Shown here piece after piece: positions 1 through 8,236 of a stretch of 64,000 nucleotides of DNA. The notes below the pieces were generated by a model. The model worked only from the letters and a program-made list of their open reading frames with translations. It was not told where the DNA came from and did not search any database. The position numbers were made by a program, and so were the translations under genes. Where the stretch lies: the NCBI RefSeq assembly GCF_900996245.1, contig NZ_CAAJGK010000118.1, forward strand, positions 124,001 through 188,000, read 5' to 3'. Each line of letters opens with the position of its first letter. Within the stretch, counting starts at the first letter, position 1. Source of the DNA: Paraburkholderia sp. BCC1886 (GTDB lineage: Bacteria > Pseudomonadota > Gammaproteobacteria > Burkholderiales > Burkholderiaceae).

Positions 1-1393
1 TCTCGGTGACGTCCTCGATCTGTCACGCGCGCAGTTCGCAATGACGGCCATTTTTCATATTCTGTGGCCGATCCTCACCATCAGCCTGTCGGCGTTTCTG
101 GTTCTGATTGAAGTGCTATGGCTGCGCACCGGCAATGTCGGCTATTACCACCACGCGCGCTTCTGGAGCAAGCTGCTGGTCCTGAACTTCGCAGTGGGCG
201 TGGTCAGCGGCATTCCAATGGAGTTCCAGTTCGGCACCAACTGGGCCGGCTTCTCGCGTTATAGCGGACAATTCTTCGGCAATATCCTCGGCTTCGAGGG
301 CGCCATGGCCTTCATGCTCGAAGCGGGTTTTATCGGCGTGATGCTGCTCGGCTGGGACCGCGTGCCGCGCGGCGTGCATCTGTTCGCCACCTCGATGGTC
401 GCGCTGGGTTCCAGCATCTCCGCTTTCTGGATCATGGTCGCTAACTCCTGGATGCAAACACCCGCGGGCGTCACGGTCGAAAACGGCAGGATCGTCGTAA
501 CCGACTATGCCGCTGCGATCTTCAATCCGGACATGGTCTGGGGCGTCACGCATATGTGGGTCGCCGCGATCGAAACCGGCATGTTCGTGATCGCCGGCAT
601 TTCCGCATGGAATCTGTTCAAGCGACGCAATCCGGAATTCTTCGCCCGCTCTTTCAGAATTGCCCTGCTGGTGCTCGTCTTCGTCGCGCCGATCCAGATC
701 TGGCTCGGTGATTCGAGCGGTGGCAGCGTATTCGCAACGCAGCCCGCCAAAGGGGCCGCAATCGAAGGACACTGGACCACCAACAAGCCCGGAACTGCCG
801 CGTCGTGGTCGCTACTCGCATGGCCGAACCAGAAAGAGCAACGCAACGACTGGTCGCTCGACGTACCCGGCATGCTGAGCATTCTCGCCACGCATACGGT
901 CCACGGCGAAGTGAAAGGCCTCAAGGACTTCGCGCCCGCCGACCAGCCGCCCGCGCTGCCCTTACTCTATTACGCGTTCCGCGTGATGGCGGGCATCGGC
1001 TTCGCGTTCATGGTACTGGCGTTCTGGACCGCATATGTGTTGCGCAAAATACGCGGCAGTCTCGAACGCCTGCTCGAGCAACGAAAATTGCTTCTCGCAT
1101 GGGTGCTATGCATTCCGCTGCCCTACGTGGCGGTCGAAGCAGGCTGGATAGTCCGCGAAGTTGGACGCCAGCCGTGGGTCGTTTATGGACTGTTGCGCAC
1201 GAAGGATGCCGTATCGACGGTAGCCGCTTCATCGGTGACGCTGAGCATGGCGATGTTTTGCGCGTTCTATGTCGTGTTGCTCGCTACGTTTTTCGTCCTG
1301 GCGCGTAACTGGTTGCGCTGCGGGCCTGACCTCGCTCTTAACCCGCCTGCGGCGGTGAAAGCCAAGGCGGCCGAAACCGTCACCGAATACTAA
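1..1393 (+). CDS. cioA: Cytochrome bd-type (cyanide-insensitive) quinol oxidase subunit I, 5' partial
   Basis: Subunit I of a bd-family terminal oxidase, which oxidises quinol and reduces O2 to water in the inner membrane without a copper site. The reading frame is open from base 2 to the stop. The codons before the ATG at 41 read DVLDLSRAQFAMTAIFH, which matches the conserved N-terminus of the family, so the true start lies just left of the window. Visible family features are the N-terminal His of TAIFH, the His of GVTHMW, the FRVMAGIG segment and the GRQPW motif near the C-terminus. About nine membrane segments are apparent. The periplasmic Q-loop region looks short, as in CioA rather than the long-loop E. 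coli CydA. It is followed 25 bp later by subunit II. The product family is certain; the Cio subtype is inferred from the loop and overall length. Confidence 0.93.
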   Translation, partial: LGDVLDLSRAQFAMTAIFHILWPILTISLSAFLVLIEVLWLRTGNVGYYHHARFWSKLLVLNFAVGVVSGIPMEFQFGTNWAGFSRYSGQFFGNILGFEGAMAFMLEAGFIGVMLLGWDRVPRGVHLFATSMVALGSSISAFWIMVANSWMQTPAGVTVENGRIVVTDYAAAIFNPDMVWGVTHMWVAAIETGMFVIAGISAWNLFKRRNPEFFARSFRIALLVLVFVAPIQIWLGDSSGGSVFATQPAKGAAIEGHWTTNKPGTAASWSLLAWPNQKEQRNDWSLDVPGMLSILATHTVHGEVKGLKDFAPADQPPALPLLYYAFRVMAGIGFAFMVLAFWTAYVLRKIRGSLERLLEQRKLLLAWVLCIPLPYVAVEAGWIVREVGRQPWVVYGLLRTKDAVSTVAASSVTLSMAMFCAFYVVLLATFFVLARNWLRCGPDLALNPPAAVKAKAAETVTEY

Positions 1394-1418
1394 ATTATTC
1401 CCGTTGCGAGGCAGTCTC

Positions 1419-2408
1419 ATGAACAGTTCCACACACACGATGCTGGCCGTCACCTGGTTTGGTCTCATTGGCCTGATGCTGGTCTTCTATGTCGTCACCG
1501 ACGGCTTCGACCTTGGCATCGGCATCTTGAGCCTGCTGCGAAAGCGTCGCGAGGATCACGACGTGATGGTTCAGACGATCGGGCACGTCTGGGATGCCAA
1601 CGAAACATGGCTCGTCGTGTTGGGTGGCGCCCTGTTCGGCGCTTTCCCGGCTGCCTACGCGATGCTTTTGCAAGACCTGTATTTGCCGGTAATGCTCCTG
1701 ATTGCGGGGTTGATCATGCGTGGCGCCGCCATCGAATTCCGTCATAGCGTGTCGCACGGTCCCATCTGGGACACGGTGTTCGGTATCGGCAGTCTGGTCG
1801 CCGCCATCGCTCAGGGCGTGATACTTGGCAAGGTGATTACGGGCTTGCTTCCGGGCGACCTAAGCGGCGTGTTCGTCGCCGTATCCGCTATTGGTGTCGT
1901 TGCCGGCTATTCGCTTCTCGGCTCAACTTACCTGGTGAACAAGACCGTGGGGGCGATCGAACAATGGTCGCGGCGCCTTGCATTGCTGAGCGGCTTTGTC
2001 ACTGTGGGCGCCGCCGTTGTGCTGACTGCGGCGACCTGGTTCATCAGCGATGTTGGGCGCGATCGGTGGACGCAGCCGGGCGTGTTTCATTTGCTGATTG
2101 CGCTCGGCCTCGCCTCTGCTCTTGCGTTCGGCTACATTATGGCGTCGCTCTATCTGGGGAGTTCGAGCGGGCCGTTTCGGGCTTCGGTGGCGTTATTCGC
2201 GCTATCGTTTTTGGGCCTGGCAGTGAGTCTTTTTCCAGACTTTGTGCCGGGGAAGTTGGGCATTGTCGAAGCTGCTTCCGATACTTCGACTCTTGTTTTC
2301 ATGCTGATCGGGATCGGGTTGATCTTCCCCGTGATGATCGGCTATAACTTGTATCAGTATTATATTTTTCGAGGGAAGGTGGTTGGCGCGTCCCAGCCCG
2401 GCGAATGA
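1419..2408 (+). CDS. cioB: Cytochrome bd-type quinol oxidase subunit II
   Basis: Membrane partner of CioA that stabilises the haem-bearing subunit; no direct quinol or O2 chemistry is assigned to it. The protein is 329 aa with hydrophobic segments throughout. It has the family N-terminus ending VVTDGFDLGIGIL, and VWDANETWLVVLGGALFGAFP, which is typical of CydB/CioB. I chose the ATG at 1419 because GCGAGGCAG precedes it by a few bases; a TTG five codons upstream has no better site. It lies 25 bp after cioA and is clearly co-transcribed. I saw no CydX/YbgT or DUF2474 (CioZ) small membrane ORF directly downstream. Confidence 0.93.
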   Translation: MNSSTHTMLAVTWFGLIGLMLVFYVVTDGFDLGIGILSLLRKRREDHDVMVQTIGHVWDANETWLVVLGGALFGAFPAAYAMLLQDLYLPVMLLIAGLIMRGAAIEFRHSVSHGPIWDTVFGIGSLVAAIAQGVILGKVITGLLPGDLSGVFVAVSAIGVVAGYSLLGSTYLVNKTVGAIEQWSRRLALLSGFVTVGAAVVLTAATWFISDVGRDRWTQPGVFHLLIALGLASALAFGYIMASLYLGSSSGPFRASVALFALSFLGLAVSLFPDFVPGKLGIVEAASDTSTLVFMLIGIGLIFPVMIGYNLYQYYIFRGKVVGASQPGE

Positions 2409-2826
2409 TCGCTATTTTCCCTGACTTTTCGCGTACCATGCGGCCCGTCGTTTGTTTGGGCCGTCCCTTCGTCATAGACGTTTGCGAGTTGCGAGCCGGC
2501 CTGCTTTCTTCCGGCCGACCGGGTCGTTCGCATCGGCGAGGCGCCATCAGCGCCACCACGACTGATATTGCGGAGATTAAGATTCAGACCGACATGCGAG
2601 ACGGGCACGGCCAGCCGGATGTGGACGGGAACGCTACGTCGACGGTCCTGTGCATCGGTCCGTCGTGCCGCGCGTCACGCTGCCATCGCAGTTGGGATCG
2701 ATGCCCTATCAGACATCGATGCCCATGCGGCAAAACTCGGCCAATTCGGATACTCGTGGGAGAGGTGCAGATGGAGTGGCCGCGCGCGCCGTCACGACAA
2801 CGAGCCAAAGCCCGCGCAATCCACTT
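2409..2826. other. Gene-free stretch between cioB and the DUF3331 gene; possible decayed coding DNA
   Basis: About 420 bases with no convincing gene. All six frames carry arginine-rich or histidine-rich translations of the kind produced by high-GC shadow frames, and no ribosome binding site plus start stands out. One plus-strand frame around 2660-2760 gives HAAIAVGIDALSDIDAHAAK followed by LGQFGYSWE, which resembles part of a VOC (glyoxalase/dioxygenase-like) domain but has no gene context. There is no small hydrophobic ORF of the DUF2474 type. No terminator hairpin with a T-run was found. Confidence 0.4.
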
Positions 2827-3240
2827 TCAAGACAAAACGGCCTGATTGACAACGCACCGCAAAATCATGGCCCCAGCATTAAGCGGAGCAGGCCGGCAAG
2901 GCCGGGGCCGATAAATAGCGTCGCTAGCCCGAATAGCTCTTCCGCTCATCGCACATACCCCGGCCACACGCGCGTGGGTCGCGTGCCAGACCTGATCACC
3001 ATACGAACACCGCGTGGGATCCCGCCACACCACAGTGGCAGTGGACTGCGTGGGCCGATCGATAACATGCACCTGCACTTCGAATCGCTCACCCATCACG
3101 GGCAAGTGCGCGTCTCTACGCTCGCCATGCGCCGCAACGGAGGCCACATCGACCGCCCCGGCATCGCCCTCGCCCGACAGAACCGACAACAACCCAAGGG
3201 TCTGCAGCCACGGATCGGTAAAACTCGCTTTCGTCAGCAT
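2827..3240 (-). CDS. DUF3331 domain-containing protein
   Basis: Protein of 137 aa that I recognise as DUF3331, a family of unknown function common in Burkholderia and Paraburkholderia. Supporting segments are the N-terminal DPWLQTLGLLSVLSG, the central VHVIDRPTQSTATVVWRDPT, the CAMSGRAIRASDAIYRPRP block with its Cys-X2-Ser-Gly, and the C-terminal APLNAGAMI. No signal peptide or membrane segment is seen. The start is well supported: AGGAG lies about 8 bases before the ATG at 3240. It lies downstream of, and on the same strand as, the AraC gene, separated by 263 bases. Family identity is by recognition of motifs; function is unknown. Confidence 0.78.
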   Translation of the reverse strand: MLTKASFTDPWLQTLGLLSVLSGEGDAGAVDVASVAAHGERRDAHLPVMGERFEVQVHVIDRPTQSTATVVWRDPTRCSYGDQVWHATHARVAGVCAMSGRAIRASDAIYRPRPCRPAPLNAGAMILRCVVNQAVLS

Positions 3241-3503
3241 GATTGCACTCCTGTATCAGATAAACCCAAACCCGTCGGAAATAAGGCTCAGCACGGTTCG
3301 CTGCGATCCACGCGTCAGATTGCGTTCAGGCACCGTCCTGTCGATACGCCGGCACTGCATTGCCGCTCTGATGACAAGTGCCGTTATTTCCCAAATTGCC
3401 TGCCACACCCGACGCATCGAGCGACGGCCATCCGTCGCTCATCACGCCGCTCCCTGTCTGCCGAAGAAATCTTTCGCTGACTTCGAGAAACGCGTGAATC
3501 TGA

Positions 3504-4460
3504 TTAACGATCGCCATTCGTCTTCATCCTCCAGCAATGCGGCGTCTCGCCAACCAGACGCTTGAACACCGTCGTAAAGTGGGCCTGCGAACGGAAGCCG
3601 CAGCTCAATGCGACGTCGAGCACGTTATGTCTGGACTCGCGCAAAAGATGTTGCGCATGCTCGATCCGGCGACGCAGCAGGTACTCATGCGGACGCATGC
3701 CAGTCGCGCGACGAAACTGCGACGCGAAATGCATCCGCGTCAGACCCGTGCTGCCGGCGATATCCGCGAGTCCGATCGATTCGGACAGATGCGCATCGAC
3801 AAATTCAATCGCTCGGCTAAGACGCCATGACGGCAATGCGCTTGCCTCGCGAGTCCGCTGCTCGGCTACGGTGAAATGCCGGGCAATCACGCGTGACACG
3901 ATCGCGAGACTCACGCTGTCGGTGAAAACCTTCCCGAGTGCGGCGTCGTCCGACTGCGCGACGGCAAGGGCCTGTCCAAGACGTTCCAGCGCGAGGTCAC
4001 GCACGAGTCTCGGATCATCGATGCGGATATCGCCCGCATGTGGCCGGCCGAACATGTCTTCGAAGCATTCACAGAGCACCTGCTGCGAGACGAACAGGTG
4101 CAGCACATCGGCCGCCGATTCGAATAAGGCACTACATGCAACGCTCGGCGCTGTGATCTGTACCGCGCCCGCTGTCGCTCTGCCACGCACGAGCGTGCGG
4201 CCAGCATGGGAGAACGTGAGGGACGTGCACTTGAGATTCATCGCAATGCAGTGATGCGCGGTGCTGCCGGGGTTGACAACCTCCAGTGGCTGCGCCTCGT
4301 GGCGAGTCCAGCGCGACACGAGGATGTTGCCGTGCCCGCGTGCCTCGCTATCTTCGTGACAAGGAGAACGCCATTGATGCTCCATGCCAATCCGATTCAC
4401 CCGAGTCCTCCGGACAACGTCCACTGCGGGTTCGGCATATAACGTCGACGAGCTGATCAT
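3504..4460 (-). CDS. AraC family transcriptional regulator
   Basis: A 318-aa regulator with the usual AraC layout: a variable N-terminal sensing or dimerisation half (about residues 1-210) and a C-terminal pair of helix-turn-helices (about 215-315). The DNA-binding part contains IGLADIAGSTGLTRMHFASQ in the first HTH and VLDVALSCGFRSQAHFTTVF in the second, ending with the typical FKRLVGETPHCWR. The N-terminal half resembles the cupin-like AraC-ligand-binding type, so the inducer cannot be named. The start at 4460 has only a weak Shine-Dalgarno; an internal ATG at MEHQW is an alternative. It sits downstream of the FixJ-type regulator/kinase pair on the same strand. A paired-box element at 4553-4600 and a palindrome at 4722-4743 lie upstream. 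Confidence 0.88.
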   Translation of the reverse strand: MISSSTLYAEPAVDVVRRTRVNRIGMEHQWRSPCHEDSEARGHGNILVSRWTRHEAQPLEVVNPGSTAHHCIAMNLKCTSLTFSHAGRTLVRGRATAGAVQITAPSVACSALFESAADVLHLFVSQQVLCECFEDMFGRPHAGDIRIDDPRLVRDLALERLGQALAVAQSDDAALGKVFTDSVSLAIVSRVIARHFTVAEQRTREASALPSWRLSRAIEFVDAHLSESIGLADIAGSTGLTRMHFASQFRRATGMRPHEYLLRRRIEHAQHLLRESRHNVLDVALSCGFRSQAHFTTVFKRLVGETPHCWRMKTNGDR

Positions 4461-4552
4461 GATCTGGTCATCCAGGTAAGTGGTGTATCAGTGCCGTTAA
4501 AGAGCGGCGCTGCATTGACTCCAAGGTATCGCACAGCAATGTGTCCAACCAG

Positions 4553-4600
4553 CCCTACATACGGTTGCCTGAAATGACCAATGGTTGGGTCGTCTCATAT
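4553..4600 (-). promoter_or_regulatory. Paired-box element, copy 1 (upstream of araC-like gene)
   Basis: Read toward the regulated gene (minus strand) this is ATATGAG, 33 bases, then ATGTAGGG. On the plus strand it is CCCTACAT at 4553-4560 and CTCATAT at 4594-4600. The nearer box lies 92 bases before the AraC start codon. The same two boxes at exactly the same spacing occur upstream of the hydrolase gene at 32636. Those two copies also share AACCAT (minus-strand reading) between the boxes. It is probably an operator or activator site; the binding protein is unknown, and the adjacent FixJ-like regulator is the obvious candidate. Confidence 0.55.
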
Positions 4601-4721
4601 GCAGGTTTAGTCGTGCGGCAAAGCTTGCAGGCGACGCTGCGCCACGCCTGGCGGGAGTGAGCGCGGGCGCGGATCGAAATGAATGGAGAACTGCGGCGTT
4701 GCGTTGACAGAAACGGTGAAT

Positions 4722-4743
4722 GACCTATACCTGCGTATGGGTC
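4722..4743. promoter_or_regulatory. Palindrome GACCTATAC-N4-GTATGGGTC
   Basis: Inverted repeat with 9-base arms (one mismatch) around CTGC. It lies 64 bases past the response regulator stop and 262 bases before the AraC start. Its core resembles the RTATGTAGG box of the paired-box elements, so it could be another site for the same protein. No experimental support. Confidence 0.4.
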
Positions 4744-4806
4744 CGATAGCGCTCCAGGCTGTGCAGGCAGAGATCGGGTAACGACTTCACACAGCTTCGA
4801 GCACGT

Positions 4807-5505
4807 CTAGGCTCGTGAATTACGCACTGGTGTTGTCGTGCCTTGCGGCGCCTTGATGCCGAGGGCTTCCGCTTTCAGCACAAAATCCGCAAGCGAGCGA
4901 GCGCACATTTTGCGCATCGCCTGGCCGCGGTGAATCTTGACCGTGATTTCGCTCAGGCTCAATTCGCCTGCAATTTGCTTGTTCATGAGACCGGCGGCCA
5001 CAAAAGCCATGACCTCACGTTCGCGCGCCGTCAACGACTCATAGCAACGTCGCAGATCCGCCACCGAGCGGCTGATGGCAAGCCGCTCCTCATCGCTCGC
5101 CAGTGCGTGCGCGACGGCGTCCAGCATGTCCTGATCCCGGAACGGTTTGGCGAGAAAGTCTTTCGCGCCTGCCTTCATCGCCTTGACCGTCATGGCAATG
5201 TCACCATGCGCGGTCATGAAGACAATTGGCAAACCCAATTGACTCGTGGACATCTGCTCCTGCACAGCGAGCCCGCTTTGTCCCTTGAGGCGTACATCGA
5301 GGATCAGGCAGCTCGGCACGTCGGGCATGTCGAACGCGAGGAACTCCTGCGCGGAGCCGAACGTTTCGACACTCAGGCCGACCGAGCGCAGCAGGTTGCT
5401 GACGGCATCGCGCATCGACTCGTCGTCGTCCACGACATACACCATCGCGGTGCTCGCCTTGTTGGCAGCATCGGCGTTTGCCTCGCTATGCGAACTACTG
5501 CTCAT
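4807..5505 (-). CDS. FixJ/NarL-type response regulator
   Basis: DNA-binding output protein of a two-component system, 232 aa. The receiver domain spans about residues 20-140 with the acidic pocket VVDDDES, phospho-acceptor Asp70 (LILDVRLKG), the Thr of FMTAHGD and the Lys of LAKPF. A LuxR-type helix-turn-helix follows (about 165-225: LTAREREVMAFVAAG...ITVKIHRG). I chose the ATG at 5505 because AAGGGAG lies 5 bases upstream. A longer in-frame extension would overlap the kinase deeply and shows no domain. The start overlaps the 3' end of the kinase gene by 11 bases, so the two are translated together and this regulator is the kinase's partner. Of the two response regulators in the window, it is the only one with an output domain. 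Confidence 0.93.
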   Translation of the reverse strand: MSSSSHSEANADAANKASTAMVYVVDDDESMRDAVSNLLRSVGLSVETFGSAQEFLAFDMPDVPSCLILDVRLKGQSGLAVQEQMSTSQLGLPIVFMTAHGDIAMTVKAMKAGAKDFLAKPFRDQDMLDAVAHALASDEERLAISRSVADLRRCYESLTAREREVMAFVAAGLMNKQIAGELSLSEITVKIHRGQAMRKMCARSLADFVLKAEALGIKAPQGTTTPVRNSRA

Positions 5506-7318
5506 GAAAACTCCCTTCATCAGTGGGCAGGACGAACTGAAGCAAAGCGCCACCCGTGGCCGGCGACTCTGCCCAGATACGGCCGCCGTGCGCTTCGACG
5601 ATCGAGCGGCAGATCGACAGGCCCATACCCATGCCGTCGACCTTGGTGGTAAAGAACGTATCGAACAGACGTCCTGCATCTTCGTCGTTGATGCCCGTTC
5701 CCGAATCCTGCACGATCAACTGCGCCTGCCCATCGTCTGAATGGCGTGTGGCCATCCGCAGCCGGCGCGGTCCCGCGATCTCCGCCATAGCCTGCATGGC
5801 GTTCATGATCAGGTTGATCAGGACCTGCTGCAGCTGCACCCGATCGCAGCACACCTTCAGCGAAGGCACCGCGAGATCGAGTCGCAATTCGATGCGATGA
5901 CGCTCGAGTTCGCGCCGTACCAGTTCGATCGACTCACTGACGATGCCGTTCAGATCCACGGTCGCAGCCAGACGTTCGCGCTTTCTCGCCATCGTACGGA
6001 TCCGCTGGATGACCTCGTCAGCGCGTTTGGCGTCACGAATCATCTGCGCGACCGACTGTACCGCTTCGTCGATATCCGGCGTTGGGCGATTCAGCCAACG
6101 CAACGCCGCACCCCCGCGCGTGACGATTGCCGCAATCGGCTGCGTCACCTCGTGCGCGATCGAAGCAGCGAGTTCCCCTAGCATGGTGATCCGCGTCACG
6201 TGGGCGAGTTCGTCGTTGGAACGCGCAAGCGCTTCCTGGGCGCGCCTGGTTTCGGTAATGTCCATCAGCGCGCCGACATACTCGGTGTGACCTTCATCCG
6301 TATTCGCGAGATGAGCAACGAAGTGCACGTACTTGGTCCGGCCGTCGGGCATGCAGAGCCGATGCTGGAGGTCGACTAGCGGATCGCCGCCAGCAGCCTG
6401 TTCGAATACGCCACGCACGAGCGCAAGGTCGTCGGGATGCGTGCGCGCAAAAATTGCCTCGGGCGACGGCACGGTGTCGCGCGCGTAGTCGAAAATGCGG
6501 TAGGCCTCGTCGGACCACCACATCTCGCCGTCCGGAAAACGCACCGCGATGCTGCCAGTGCCGCTCAACCGCTGTGCGTCGCGCAGAAATGCTTCGCTGC
6601 GTTCGAGAGCCACCTCCGCGTGCTTGCGGCCGGTGATGTCATTGTTGGTCGCAAGCACGGCGCGCGGATTGCCCTTCGCATCGCGCCATAACGCGGCACG
6701 ACTGGATATCACCACAACGCTGCCGTCACGCCGCACGCGCCGTAACTCGCCACGCCAACGGTCCGAGCTGAGCAGTTCGGCACGGACCTGTTCGTACGGA
6801 ACCGGAAAGGATGTCTGCGTCATTTCCTGCAGCGATTGCCCGAGCGCCTGTTGCGCGCTCCAGCCGTACAGGACCTCGGCGCCACGATTCCAGAAGGTGA
6901 TGCGATCGTTCATGTCATGCACGACGATCGCGTCGTGAGCGAGATTGAGCAATTCCACCTGCTCCTGCAAGGTCGCGGTCGCCGTCAGGTTTCGCAGCAC
7001 GAGCATCGAAGTCGTGGCGATCGCCAGCAGGCTTACCGAGCAGCGTGCTATTGCGCCGATCGAATAGGTATCTTCGTGCGACATCACGAAGCCAAGCAAT
7101 GTCAGCACCACGGAGCCCCACGCCGCCGTGACCGTGGTCGAGCGTTTGCCGGTCGAAGCGACCATCAGCACGACCACCACGTAGAAAACGGCCACCGCGA
7201 TATCGAGTGGCGTCAGCGCGTCGATAGCAAAGACCACGAGCGCGATGAGGGTGGCCATTATCGTCACGACATTGGCGTCGCGCGACACGGTTGGGAAGGC
7301 AGGGCGATAGGCTTTCAT
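5495..7318 (-). CDS. PAS domain sensor histidine kinase
   Basis: Membrane-anchored sensor kinase, 607 aa, that would phosphorylate the FixJ-like regulator encoded directly after it. The N-terminus (about 15-110) holds four hydrophobic segments. Two PAS domains follow at about 120-235 and 240-360, each ending in the DIT.R-type linker (NNDITGRKHAE, LMDITETRRAQ). The dimerisation/phosphotransfer helix carries His389 in SIAHEVTQP. The HATPase region has the N-box (LINLIMNAMQAM), the G1 box DSGTGI and the G2 box GMGMGLSICRSIVEAHGG. The architecture matches the FixL-like kinases paired with FixJ-type regulators. The PAS domains show no obvious haem His, so the signal is unknown. The Shine-Dalgarno before the ATG at 7318 is weak. 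Confidence 0.92.
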   Translation of the reverse strand: MKAYRPAFPTVSRDANVVTIMATLIALVVFAIDALTPLDIAVAVFYVVVVLMVASTGKRSTTVTAAWGSVVLTLLGFVMSHEDTYSIGAIARCSVSLLAIATTSMLVLRNLTATATLQEQVELLNLAHDAIVVHDMNDRITFWNRGAEVLYGWSAQQALGQSLQEMTQTSFPVPYEQVRAELLSSDRWRGELRRVRRDGSVVVISSRAALWRDAKGNPRAVLATNNDITGRKHAEVALERSEAFLRDAQRLSGTGSIAVRFPDGEMWWSDEAYRIFDYARDTVPSPEAIFARTHPDDLALVRGVFEQAAGGDPLVDLQHRLCMPDGRTKYVHFVAHLANTDEGHTEYVGALMDITETRRAQEALARSNDELAHVTRITMLGELAASIAHEVTQPIAAIVTRGGAALRWLNRPTPDIDEAVQSVAQMIRDAKRADEVIQRIRTMARKRERLAATVDLNGIVSESIELVRRELERHRIELRLDLAVPSLKVCCDRVQLQQVLINLIMNAMQAMAEIAGPRRLRMATRHSDDGQAQLIVQDSGTGINDEDAGRLFDTFFTTKVDGMGMGLSICRSIVEAHGGRIWAESPATGGALLQFVLPTDEGSFHEQ

Positions 7319-7575
7319 GACGGCCGTATCAGCGGGCCGCCAGACGGCAGTGGAGCGCAGCGAACAACGGGAGCATGGACATGGCGTTCAAAGCGGGCAT
7401 TCGTTGATGAATACCGGCGGCCTGTCCGTCAGGATCACAGCCAGAGCGGCTGTCGAAGCAGATGACATTCAGACCTACCGGCGGGGGTAGCTCTCTATCT
7501 GAATGGCATCTTGCGCGAGCCACATCGATGGCGATACTTATTTTTCCTGAAACCTTCCAAAATCATATCGGCGCC

Positions 7576-7592
7576 GGCGGCCGCTGGCCGCC
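7576..7592 (-). terminator. GC-rich hairpin after the PRC-barrel gene
   Basis: Stem GGCGGCC / GGCCGCC with a 3-base loop, 17-33 bases past the stop of the minus-strand PRC-barrel gene. There is no contiguous T-run immediately after it, only GATATGATTTT further on. It may end transcription weakly or simply stabilise the transcript. Confidence 0.4.
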
Positions 7593-7608
7593 GCGCAATA
7601 CCCTTCAA

Positions 7609-8046
7609 TCAATGGTGACCGTAATCCTTACGGGCAATCGGAACCGTGCGGACTTTCGCATACTGGAACACGGGCAGCGCCTTGACCACGTCGCGCGTCG
7701 CACTGGCCCATACAAGCTTGCCGTTCAGGTAGTCTAGCTGCGACATCGGAATCGCAACATCGTGTTGCGAGACGCCGAGAAACTGGTGAGCCGCCACGAT
7801 CCCAAACGAAACGGCGTTATCCGGCGCGATGATGATGTCGTGCAGCACGCCGACCTTCTCTCCGTTGTCGTTATAGATGCTCTTGCCGAGCAGGCTCTTC
7901 TTGACGCTCCAGCCTTCGATCAAAATCTGCTCCTGCTCGACGCTGATGCCGATCGGCTGCGCGCCTGCGACCTGCGCGTTCGCCTGCTGGCACACCATGC
8001 CAAACGCCGACGCCGCCAGAAATACGAGTGTCCACTTTGCCTTCAT
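7609..8046 (-). CDS. Secreted PRC-barrel domain protein
   Basis: A 145-aa protein with a clear Sec signal peptide (MKAKWTLVFLAASAFGMVCQQANA, cleavage predicted after ANA near residue 24). It is followed by a single PRC-barrel-like domain (about 45-125) with KSIYNDNGEKVGVLHDIIIA and FGIVAAHQFLGVSQHDVAIP. PRC-barrels are small beta-barrels in H subunits of photosynthetic reaction centres, RimM and many periplasmic proteins of unknown role. I took the ATG at 8046 because GGAGAAAG precedes it and the signal peptide begins there; a longer upstream extension is arginine-rich and lacks support. It lies 190 bases beyond the efflux operon on the same strand and probably has its own promoter. Confidence 0.85.
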   Translation of the reverse strand: MKAKWTLVFLAASAFGMVCQQANAQVAGAQPIGISVEQEQILIEGWSVKKSLLGKSIYNDNGEKVGVLHDIIIAPDNAVSFGIVAAHQFLGVSQHDVAIPMSQLDYLNGKLVWASATRDVVKALPVFQYAKVRTVPIARKDYGHH

Positions 8047-8236
8047 GATGACTTTCTCCACGAGATGCGTTGATTGAAAACGACTGATCGCAACGCGGTG
8101 CCTGCATCTGACGTGCTGCCTGCCGCGCTTGCGCTGACCGATACTCTGAATCCGTTTCGCCCGGCACGTTTTCGAATTCGCACGATGGCAGCATGGATTT
8201 TTGCGCACGCTCCCTCGATTGCGCGCCACACCCACT

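Larger units (their letters stand above)
4461..4806. other. Regulatory intergenic region between the response regulator and the araC-like gene
   Basis: This 346-base stretch has no credible ORF. It is the 3' flank of the response regulator gene and the 5' flank of the minus-strand AraC gene. It holds the paired-box element at 4553-4600 and a near-perfect palindrome at 4722-4743, both listed separately. No rho-independent terminator with a T-run is apparent, so read-through from the two-component operon into the AraC gene is possible. Confidence 0.6.

Noticed and set aside
3326..3517. 63-codon minus-strand frame overlapping the end of the araC-like gene
   Set aside because: It overlaps the AraC stop out of frame, has no recognisable similarity and no clear ribosome site. 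A coupled small protein cannot be excluded, but support is too thin.
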